Below, piece by piece: positions 34,784-42,100 of a stretch of DNA of 64,000 nt. The notes beneath the pieces are model-generated. The model was not told the DNA's origin and searched no databases. It saw only the letters and a list, made by a program, of their open reading frames with translations. The first letter of the stretch is position 1, and every line of letters begins with the position of its first letter. Made by a program: the position numbers and the translations under genes. Origin of the DNA: Andeanibacterium sp036384795 (GTDB lineage: Bacteria; Pseudomonadota; Alphaproteobacteria; Sphingomonadales; Sphingomonadaceae). The stretch spans positions 1 to 64,000 of the forward strand of contig DASVLP010000014.1 of the NCBI GenBank assembly GCA_036384795.1, written 5' to 3'.

Positions 34784-34795
34784 TTGACATATCAA
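34784..34795. promoter_or_regulatory. Second TTGA-N4-TCAA motif, upstream of the MarR gene
   Basis: TTGA-CATA-TCAA, the same core as in the palindrome at 34176-34199 (TTGA-CGGG-TCAA), 58 bp before the MarR start. A TACAAT at 34770-34765 could be the -10 of the MarR promoter. Likely autoregulation. Confidence 0.45.
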
Positions 34796-34841
34796 TGATC
34801 GCCGAGAGCGATCGTGGTGATCCGCGCCGCCTCGGCACCCC

Positions 34842-36482
34842 TCAGGCTGCCGCCGCCGGTCGGGGGTCTTCGGCCGGTAGCGGCGCCTTGCCGAGGATCA
34901 TGTCCGCTGCCTTTTCGGCGATCATAATCGTGGGGCCGTTGGTGTTGGCACCCGGCACCGTGGGCATGATGGAGGCGTCGACCACCCGCAGCCCGTCCAC
35001 GCCGCGCACGCGCAATTGCGGATCACACACGCTCTCAGGCGCTCCCCCCATCGCGCATGTCCCGACCGGATGCTGGGTGACGCCTGCATTGTCGCGGATA
35101 TAGGCGACCAGTTCGTCGGGACGGGTGAGTTCCGCGCCGGGCAAGATCTCCCGCCCGGTCAGCTCGGCCTGCGGGGGTGTGCGATAGATCCGGCGAACGA
35201 TCTCGATCCCGCGACGGGCGGTCTCCAAATCCTCGCGCTCGGAGAAGATGTTGAGCGTGATCGCCGGGGGATCGGCAGGATCGGCCGATTTGAGCTCCAC
35301 CCATCCGTGGCTGCGCGGATGCAGCAGAATGACGTCGGCGGTCATCCGGTGCTCCTGCCGCTGGCCGATGCCGGGGAACCAGATCTTGGCATCCATCCGC
35401 ACCGGATTGGCCCAGATCTGGAGATCGGGCTGCGCCAGATCAGGTCTGCTCCTGAGGATCGGATTGCAACTGTTGACCTGGGTCGCGAAGACGCCCTTGC
35501 CGGTCAGCGCCCACTGGATCACCGAGAACGCGGCCCTGTCGAAGCGCAACTGATTGAGGAAGCTCAGCGGCTTGGCCATCGCGAAATGGACCGGAACGCG
35601 GGGATGCTCCTGCAGGTTGCGGCCGACCATGCGGCGGTCGGCCACGGGCTCGATACCGTGCTGGCGCAGGTGGTCGGCGGGTCCGATGCCCGAGAGCATC
35701 AGGAGCTGGGGCGAGTTGTAGGACCCGCCGGAAAGGATCACTTCCCGTTCCGCCCGCAGAACCTCCACTGCGCCTTCGCGTTCCACCTCGATGCCGACCG
35801 CGCGCGTCCCTTCGAACACGACGCGGCGCGTCAGCGTGCGCGTGAGCACGGTGAGGTTGGATCGCGACATTGCCGGTTGGAGATAGGCGCGCGCGGTGCT
35901 CGCCCGACGGCCCTTGCGATCGATCGTCAGCTCGCCGCGGGCGAAGCCCTCCTCCACTTCGCCGTGGAGGTCGGCGGTGGTGTTGAAGCCTGCCGCCTCG
36001 GCGGTGCGCATCAGCGGCTCGTGCAGAAGGTGCCCCGTCTGGATCGGCATCACGGAAAGCGGGCCCGAGGCGCCATGATAGGGGCCCTCCCCGCGCCAGC
36101 TCGTCTCCATCTTCCTGAAGTAGGGCAGCACGTCGGCATAGCCCCAGCCCTGACAGCCCATCTGCCGCCAGGTTTCGAAATCCATACTGTGGCCGCGCAT
36201 GAAGAACAGGCCGTTGATCGACGAGGAACCGCCCAGCAGGCGCCCACGCGGAATCGGTATCCGGCGGCCGTTGAGATGCGGTTCCGGCTCCGAGAGAAAA
36301 GGCCACATGAAGTCGGGATTCGTATAGGCGCGCATGAAGCCGAGCGGCATGCGCAGCAGCCAATGCCTGTCATCCCCGCCCGCCTCGATCAGCAGCACGC
36401 GATTGGCCGGGTCTGCGCTCAGGCGATTGGCAAGCACGCACCCGGCTGAACCGGCACCGACGATGATGTAGTCATAATTCAT
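34842..36482 (-). CDS. GMC-family FAD oxidoreductase
   Basis: 546-residue GMC enzyme: YDYIIVGAGSAGCVLANRL at the N-terminus binds FAD, then GRLLGGSSSING (signature 1), GGSYNSPQLLMLSGIGP (signature 2) and the C-terminal TQHPVGTCAMG with GANTNGPT. The frame is open 46 codons further, but the Met at MNYDYIIVG places the FAD motif correctly. Oxidises an unidentified alcohol. Paralogue of 12315-13970. First gene on the leftward strand ahead of MarR, TonB receptor and MFS. Confidence 0.9.
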   Translation of the reverse strand: MNYDYIIVGAGSAGCVLANRLSADPANRVLLIEAGGDDRHWLLRMPLGFMRAYTNPDFMWPFLSEPEPHLNGRRIPIPRGRLLGGSSSINGLFFMRGHSMDFETWRQMGCQGWGYADVLPYFRKMETSWRGEGPYHGASGPLSVMPIQTGHLLHEPLMRTAEAAGFNTTADLHGEVEEGFARGELTIDRKGRRASTARAYLQPAMSRSNLTVLTRTLTRRVVFEGTRAVGIEVEREGAVEVLRAEREVILSGGSYNSPQLLMLSGIGPADHLRQHGIEPVADRRMVGRNLQEHPRVPVHFAMAKPLSFLNQLRFDRAAFSVIQWALTGKGVFATQVNSCNPILRSRPDLAQPDLQIWANPVRMDAKIWFPGIGQRQEHRMTADVILLHPRSHGWVELKSADPADPPAITLNIFSEREDLETARRGIEIVRRIYRTPPQAELTGREILPGAELTRPDELVAYIRDNAGVTQHPVGTCAMGGAPESVCDPQLRVRGVDGLRVVDASIMPTVPGANTNGPTIMIAEKAADMILGKAPLPAEDPRPAAAA

Positions 36483-36981
36483 GGAAGGGCGACTTCTCCT
36501 ACTTTGGGCCGACGCTCGTGGGCGTGCGCGGCGCCACCGCCAGATAGTGGAGCGCCGCCCATGTGAAAACCAGCGATCGCGCTTCTCAATGCTCACGGCC
36601 ATGGCTTTATCGGGCATCAATCAGGCCGCATCCGTAATGCGGTAGCAGGCCACCTCCCGCTTCTCGCAAGGACTTGAACTCCGGCGCCGGCACCCGCGCA
36701 CACGGGTCATTTGTGACAAGCCTCGCGTCATCAGCCACCATTCCCGATACGCACTCGGCTTGCCGCGAAGCCGTTACCGACCGTGAACATTAGTCCTCTG
36801 CGCGCAGCGCAGGTATGGGCTCATTCCTGCGCGAGAGCGGCCGGGTAGTCGAAAGAAATAAGGGAACTGCAGCAGATACCGGAACGGCACGCGGCCGATA
36901 TTGTCTTGGCAAATCAGGCCGTCCACGGCAAAGTCGCCGCAAAAAAGCGGGACTCACTATCCCGCCGGGAGGGTCGACGTC
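36483..36981. other. Divergent intergenic region between GMC oxidoreductase and G8 protein
   Basis: About 500 bp with no supported gene. Holds a 6-bp inverted repeat CCGCAT-CCGTA-ATGCGG at 36626-36642 and a terminator-like hairpin just before the G8 gene (listed separately). Promoters for both flanking genes must lie here but are not clear by eye. Confidence 0.45.
36941..36965 (-). terminator. Leftward rho-independent terminator-like hairpin
   Basis: On the minus strand GCGGGA-N7-TCCCGC is followed directly by TTTTTT, a textbook intrinsic terminator. It faces left although no leftward gene lies immediately to its right, so it would stop antisense transcripts from the G8 gene. In the rightward mRNA the same stem sits just before the ribosome binding site. 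Confidence 0.5.
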
Positions 36982-39612
36982 ATGCGCGTGCAATCTACTT
37001 TGTTCGGACTTGCCTTGCTTCTTCCAGCGTTCCTGCTCGGCGCGGCGGGCGCAGCGGGGGCGCAGGACGCGCACGCGCACATGGCGATGCCTGCGCAGGC
37101 GCCGGCCGCCACCGGGCCGGCGACGCGCTGGTCCGATCCGGCCTCGTGGCCCGACGGGAAGGTGCCGGGCGCGGGAGATGCGGTGACGATCGGGCGGGAC
37201 CGGGAGATCGTGCTCGACGTCAGTCCGCCGGCGCTGCGCAGCCTGACGATCGACGGCAAGCTCAGCTTTGCCGGCGATCGCGACATCGCTCTGACGACCG
37301 ACTGGATCTACCTGCCGGGCGGTGAGCTCGACATCGGCAGCGAAGCCCATCCTTACACCCACAAGGCGACCATCACCCTCACCGACACCGTGCCGGGCGA
37401 AGACGTCAACACCATGGGCGACCGCGGGATCATGCTGCTCTCGGGCACCTTGAGCCTGCACGGCGACCGCACCAACACCTGGACCAAGCTGGCGAAAACG
37501 GCGAAGGCCGGCAGCGCGCGGATCGAGGTGCTGAACGCCGCCGGCTGGCGCAAGGGCGATACGATCGTGCTCGCCTCGACCGACTTCGATCCCCACCAGG
37601 CGGAAGAGCGCACCGTCACTGCGGTCAGCGGCAACGCGCTGATGCTCGACAAGCCGCTCCGATACATGCACTTCGGCGAGATCACCTATGGGGTCGACGA
37701 GCGCGGCGAGGTCGGCCTGTTGACCCGCAACATCCGCATCCAGGCATCGGACGATGCGGCCAAGTCCTACTTCGGCGGGCACATCATGGCGATGGCGGGT
37801 TCGAAGATGTACGTCTCGGGCGTCGAGCTATCGCGCATGGGCCAGTACCTGCACCTCGCGCGCTATCCGATCCACTGGCACATCGAAGGCGACGGCGAGG
37901 GGCAATACATCCAGAACTCCTCGATCCACGACACCTACAGCCGCTGCGTGACCGTCCACGGCACCGACAACGTCAGGGTCGAGAACAACGTGACCTTCAA
38001 TACCGTGGGCCACTGCTTCTTCCTCGAAGACGCGGTCGAAACCGGCAACCAGATCCTCCACAACCTCGCCATCCTCACCAAATGCCACCCGGACGGGAAG
38101 CCTTGCGTGCCGACCGATCTCGGGCCATTCAAGACGGAGGATGGCAAGAACTTCAATCTGGCGGGGCAGGACGCGAAGGATATCCTGATCCCGTCCGACA
38201 ACACCGCCTCGAGCTTCTGGATCACCAATCCGGACAACATCTACCGCGACAACGTGGCCGCAGGATCAGAGGCGACGGGTTTCTGGCTGGCCACGCCCCA
38301 GCATCCGACGGGGGCATTCTTGAACCAAAAAGGCAGTGAGAACATTTGGCCGCGCAGTACCCGGTTGCGCGAATTCAAGGGCAACGTCGCCCACTCGAAC
38401 TTCGACGGGTTCATGTTCGACCGCGGCCCAAGGTCCGATGGCCATTTCGGGCCCGGCGGCCATATGGCCCTTGCCAATCCTGCCGACCCGAAGAGCCCTG
38501 TGATCGAGACGGTCTTCGAAGACCTCATCAGCTACAAGAACCGCAACAGCGGCATCTGGGCGCGCGGCGAGATGGACACCTTCACGAACCTGAAGCTGGC
38601 AGACAACGCGATCGGCTATACCCACGCGTCGGGCAACTTCGGCAATTCCGCGTTCACCTCACGGGTGATCGATTCGCGGTTCGTGGGCGAAAGCGGCAAT
38701 ATCGGCAATCCCGGCACGCCGGCGGAAGTGGCTTACGGCCGCAGCTTGCCCGAGCCAGAGCTCCCGGATTTCCCGATCCGCGGCTACGAGTTCTACGACT
38801 ACCAACATCGCCTGGACAATGACACGTTCGTCAATTTCCAGGACAACGCCACCCGCAAGACGGGGGCAATTTCCTATCTGCTCTATACCAGCTTCGGGAT
38901 GAGCACGAACAACACCGTCGAGCACGCGAAGTTCATCGACGCGAAGCCGGTCTATTTCCCACCGGTGGAGCACAAGTGGAGCAACGACGACTACGGCAAC
39001 GGGAGCTACAAGACGGCGGTATTCCACGACCTCGACGGCTCGGTCACCGGCAAGCCGGATTCCTTCATCCTGATCGATGACCCGAGCGATTCGATCGCCA
39101 TCGACGGTGCCTGCGAAGCCCGGCCGACTTGGAACGCCGCGGTGTGCAAGGGCGATTTCGGGCGCCTCGCGGTCAATGCCCCCGCGCCCCCCGGCGCACC
39201 CGGCGCCGGCGGACCTCCCAATCTCAGCGCACTGTTTGCCCGGCCCAGCGGTCCGCCGCCGCCGCCGGTCGTGCTCAGCCGCCAGGGCAAGGAAGTCACG
39301 CTCGCCGGAGACACGAACGTGCGTGCCGGCAGCGAGATCAAGGTGACCACCCAACGGCCGGCAGTCGACCTGCGCCTCAGCGAACTGGACAAGGGCTCGT
39401 GGGTGATCTTCGAGCTTCCGGGTTTTACCACGGCAACCTCGGGTATCCCGCAGGACAGCCTGGATGCGCTACGCACGGCCAGCACCACCTCATACTACAA
39501 GGGCAAGGACGCATTGTGGGTGAAGGTCGTCTCCAACGGCGAAGGCGCCCTGCTCGCCGGCCCTGGCGCGGGCGGAACCAGCGTCGAGGTGAGCCGGCAA
39601 GCGAGCTCCTAG
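36982..39612 (+). CDS. Secreted G8-domain / CEMIP-TMEM2-like beta-helix protein
   Basis: 876-residue exported protein; signal peptide about 1-27. Residues about 45-170 form a G8 domain (WSDPASWPDGKVPGAGDAV...LTIDGKLSF). A right-handed beta-helix follows, with blocks that strongly recall animal CEMIP/TMEM2 hyaluronidases: RYPIHWHIEGD near 295, RCVTVHGTDN, GHCFFLEDAVETGN near 344, SSFWITNPDN, AAGSEATGFW and VAHSNFDG. After a Pro-rich linker near 735-750 comes a C-terminal beta domain. GGGAGG nine bases before this Met sets the start. A polysaccharide substrate is probable, hyaluronan only by analogy. No polysaccharide-utilisation partners adjoin. Confidence 0.82.
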   Translation: MRVQSTLFGLALLLPAFLLGAAGAAGAQDAHAHMAMPAQAPAATGPATRWSDPASWPDGKVPGAGDAVTIGRDREIVLDVSPPALRSLTIDGKLSFAGDRDIALTTDWIYLPGGELDIGSEAHPYTHKATITLTDTVPGEDVNTMGDRGIMLLSGTLSLHGDRTNTWTKLAKTAKAGSARIEVLNAAGWRKGDTIVLASTDFDPHQAEERTVTAVSGNALMLDKPLRYMHFGEITYGVDERGEVGLLTRNIRIQASDDAAKSYFGGHIMAMAGSKMYVSGVELSRMGQYLHLARYPIHWHIEGDGEGQYIQNSSIHDTYSRCVTVHGTDNVRVENNVTFNTVGHCFFLEDAVETGNQILHNLAILTKCHPDGKPCVPTDLGPFKTEDGKNFNLAGQDAKDILIPSDNTASSFWITNPDNIYRDNVAAGSEATGFWLATPQHPTGAFLNQKGSENIWPRSTRLREFKGNVAHSNFDGFMFDRGPRSDGHFGPGGHMALANPADPKSPVIETVFEDLISYKNRNSGIWARGEMDTFTNLKLADNAIGYTHASGNFGNSAFTSRVIDSRFVGESGNIGNPGTPAEVAYGRSLPEPELPDFPIRGYEFYDYQHRLDNDTFVNFQDNATRKTGAISYLLYTSFGMSTNNTVEHAKFIDAKPVYFPPVEHKWSNDDYGNGSYKTAVFHDLDGSVTGKPDSFILIDDPSDSIAIDGACEARPTWNAAVCKGDFGRLAVNAPAPPGAPGAGGPPNLSALFARPSGPPPPPVVLSRQGKEVTLAGDTNVRAGSEIKVTTQRPAVDLRLSELDKGSWVIFELPGFTTATSGIPQDSLDALRTASTTSYYKGKDALWVKVVSNGEGALLAGPGAGGTSVEVSRQASS

Positions 39613-39644
39613 ACGTATGAGCGAGGGCTCGCCCCAGCCTCGGT

Positions 39645-39682
39645 GCGCCAATCGGAGATAAGCGGGGTAGACTGACAGCGCA
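39645..39682 (+). repeat. Orphan IS6-type right end
   Basis: This stretch matches the right end of the intact IS6 element (10390-10429) closely, sharing ATCGGAGA, CGG, and TAGACTGACAGC with a 2-3-base gap. No transposase gene is next to it. It begins 33 bp after the G8 gene stop and has the same orientation as the intact element, so it is probably the scar of a related IS. Confidence 0.6.
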
Positions 39683-39749
39683 GCCGGTCTGCTCCTAATT
39701 GCGGCAGGGGCAGGAACCCACGACAGCGTCCTCGCCCCCTGCGTGCATC

Positions 39750-40202
39750 TCACCGCATCAGGTCGTCGGCGAAGCGGCGCAACAGTTTTCGCAATTGGTC
39801 GAGCTCGGCATCGGTCCACGAAACCAGTATCCGATTGGCCAGCCGCTCTCGCGCGGAGTTCAGGGCCGAAACCATGGCCCGGCCCTTGGCGCTGACGACG
39901 GCTTCTCGGACCCGCTTGTCGCGCGCAGATGGCCGGCGCTCGATGAGCCCGAGTTCCTCGAGCTTGGTCATCTGGCGGCTGATGGTGGTGTGATCGCGGC
40001 CGGTGCGGTCCGCGAGATCGACCACCCCGATCGGGCCGTATCGGGCGACCCGCGCGAGCAGCGGGAACAGCGCCCGGTCGAGCGGAATCCCGGCTTCCTC
40101 GATCAGCCGATCATCGCGGCGCGGCCGGTTTATCTCGTCGACCAAGTCGATGATCGCGGCATGGAGCCCGCGCAGAATTTCCGTATTATGTGTATTATGC
40201 AC
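39750..40202 (-). CDS. MarR family transcriptional regulator
   Basis: 150-residue MarR protein with winged helix (IGVVDLADRTGRDHTTISRQMTKLEELGLIERRPSARDKRVR). GTG start gives MHNTHNTEI; no better start is available. Remarkably, its first codons form one arm of the 18-bp inverted repeat at 40186-40253, so its own operator overlaps its coding start. Divergent from the FAD monooxygenase with 66 bp between, and presumably represses it until an aromatic inducer binds. Confidence 0.88.
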   Translation of the reverse strand: MHNTHNTEILRGLHAAIIDLVDEINRPRRDDRLIEEAGIPLDRALFPLLARVARYGPIGVVDLADRTGRDHTTISRQMTKLEELGLIERRPSARDKRVREAVVSAKGRAMVSALNSARERLANRILVSWTDAELDQLRKLLRRFADDLMR

Positions 40203-40253
40203 GATTATTGTTGCCTCTGCGGCTTTTTGCGGATACGTGCATATTACACATAA
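40186..40253. promoter_or_regulatory. Long inverted-repeat operator between MarR and monooxygenase genes
   Basis: Arms TTATGTGTATTATGCACG (40186-40203) and CGTGCATATTACACATAA (40236-40253) are inverted repeats with 17 of 18 matches, 32 bp apart. The left arm lies over the first six codons of the MarR gene and the right arm ends 15 bp before the monooxygenase ATG, over its likely ribosome-binding and promoter zone. The arrangement suits two MarR dimers, possibly with looping. Confidence 0.65.
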
Positions 40254-40268
40254 ACTGCGGAGCTGCCA

Positions 40269-41744
40269 ATGTCATTCGATACCGAGGTGCTGATAACCGG
40301 TGCGGGGGCCGCCGGCCTTGCGTTGGCGATCGACCTCGCGCGCAGAGGCGTTTCCTTTGTCCTCGTCGAGCAGAACAAAGAGCCGTTCGGCGGTTCGCGC
40401 GGCAAGGGAATTCAACCGCGCACGCTGGAAGTGTTCGAGGATTTCGGCCTCCTCGACCGGCTGGCGGCCGCCGGTGCGCCCTATCCTCCGCAGCGGGAAT
40501 ATCGCGCCGATGGGAGCAGTCACGAGTCCGCGGTGATGGAAGACATCTCCGCAAGCCCGGCCGAACCTTATGCCGCTGCGCTGATGGTGCCGCAGTTCAA
40601 GACCGAGGAAATCATGCGCGAGCGCCTGGCGGAGTTGGGGCAGCGCCCGCTGTTCGGCCGCCGGTTGATCGGCTTCGAGCAGGATGTCGACGGGGTCACC
40701 GCCCGGATCGCTGACGACGCCGGCGAACATGTCGTCCGCGCCCGCTATCTGGTGGGAACGGATGGGGGCCGCAGCTTCGTCCGACACGTGCTCGATATCC
40801 CGTTCCCGGGTGAGACGCTGGGTGTCCGGGCGCTCGTCGCCGACGTCCGGCTGGAAGGCCTCGACCGCCTCGCATGGCACCGTTTCCAACTCGGGGCCGG
40901 CGCAACCCAGGTGATGATCTGTCCGCTGGCCGGCACGGACCTTTTCCAGATCCAGGCGCCGGTGCCGCTCGCAGGCGAGGTCGATCTGTCGCCTGCGGCG
41001 CTCACCCGACTGGTCGCGGAGCGAACCGGGCGCACGGATATCATTGTGCACTCGGTATCCTGGGCCTCGGTCTATTCGATGAATGCGCGCCTCGCGGACC
41101 GCTATCGAAGCGGCCGCGTATTTCTCGCAGGGGACGCCGCGCACATTCACCCGCCGACCGGCGGACAGGGCCTCAACACCAGCATCCAGGATGCCTATAA
41201 CCTCGGCTGGAAACTCGCAGCCGTGCTCGGCGGCGTGCCGGACACCCTGCTCGATACGTACGAAGAAGAGCGCAAGCCTATCGCCGCCGAAATGCTCGGG
41301 CTCGCGACACGCCTGCTCGACGAGGCCAAGCAGGGTCCGATGCGCCGCAATCGTGAGGTGCGGCAGCTCGACCTCGGGTATCGGGGATCGTCGCTCTCGC
41401 TCACCGGCTCGCCCGGCGATGCGCGGGTTTACGCCGGCGATCGGGCGCCGGACGCGCCCTGTCGCGGCCGTGCCGGGCAGCCGACGCGGCTGTTCGCGGT
41501 GTTTCGGGGGCCGCACTGGACTTTGCTCGGCTATGAAACCGACGAACGGCCCACGCCGCGCGCGGGTCTCCGGATAGTGGTCGCCGGAAATCAGGGCGAC
41601 CTCGTCGACGATGGTGGACATATCGCCGACGCGTACGGGTTGGCGCCGGGCCAGTGGGCGCTTGTCCGCCCGGACGGCTATTTGGCGGCGGTGGCCGCGA
41701 CCGCGGAGCTGGAGCAGGTGCTCCAAAGGGCGCCGATCGGCTAG
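40269..41744 (+). CDS. FAD-dependent aromatic monooxygenase (PheA/TfdB/MhpA type)
   Basis: 491-residue class A flavoprotein hydroxylase. FAD-binding GAGAAGLALAIDLARRG near residue 11, RGKGIQPRTLEVFEDFG, the DG motif in GTDGGRSFVRH, and the GD motif in VFLAGDAAHIHPPTGGQGLNTSIQD; a thioredoxin-like C-terminal region follows. Would hydroxylate a phenolic or polyketide-like ring using NAD(P)H and O2. GGAG lies six bases before the Met. Controlled most likely by the divergent MarR protein. Confidence 0.9.
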   Translation: MSFDTEVLITGAGAAGLALAIDLARRGVSFVLVEQNKEPFGGSRGKGIQPRTLEVFEDFGLLDRLAAAGAPYPPQREYRADGSSHESAVMEDISASPAEPYAAALMVPQFKTEEIMRERLAELGQRPLFGRRLIGFEQDVDGVTARIADDAGEHVVRARYLVGTDGGRSFVRHVLDIPFPGETLGVRALVADVRLEGLDRLAWHRFQLGAGATQVMICPLAGTDLFQIQAPVPLAGEVDLSPAALTRLVAERTGRTDIIVHSVSWASVYSMNARLADRYRSGRVFLAGDAAHIHPPTGGQGLNTSIQDAYNLGWKLAAVLGGVPDTLLDTYEEERKPIAAEMLGLATRLLDEAKQGPMRRNREVRQLDLGYRGSSLSLTGSPGDARVYAGDRAPDAPCRGRAGQPTRLFAVFRGPHWTLLGYETDERPTPRAGLRIVVAGNQGDLVDDGGHIADAYGLAPGQWALVRPDGYLAAVAATAELEQVLQRAPIG

Positions 41745-42100
41745 CCGCAGTCGGAATGAATCGCCTCACGCAGCGAGGGCCGCCGCGGCGTGCGGCATTT
41801 CATAAATTGGGCGACTTTTTTCGCCCCTGAAGCCCCGTCAAACAGGCCTCCGACGACCGGCGGGTACCGCATGGCACGAGGATGTGGCCACGCCTGCGGG
41901 TGCTCCGGCGTCCGTTGGAATCGGCTGTTCGCAAGCGGGGTTTGCTGTCCCGCCGAGGGCGCGCGCCGTCTCGCTGCGCGAGGCGGCCGAAGGGCGCGCT
42001 CGGCCTGCGCCCGCAGCGAAGGATCGCACCACCGGACGACGGTCTTCGCCAACTCGACGCCGCCGAGAAAGGCGGTGCGAACGAACAGGGGAGAAATCGA
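41745..42100. other. Intergenic region before TonB receptor gene
   Basis: No gene supported. Contains a hairpin GGGCGA-CTTTTT-TCGCCC at 41809-41826, perhaps the end of the monooxygenase transcript. A longer imperfect stem lies around 41966-41990. The rest is GC-rich leader before the receptor start. Confidence 0.45.

Noticed and set aside
36901..36981. Longer N-terminus for the G8 protein
   Set aside because: Signal peptide and a GGGAGG site both place the start at 36982.
41882..42100. Longer N-terminus for the third TonB receptor
   Set aside because: The extra 73 codons would bury the signal peptide, and the ribosome site lies before 42101.
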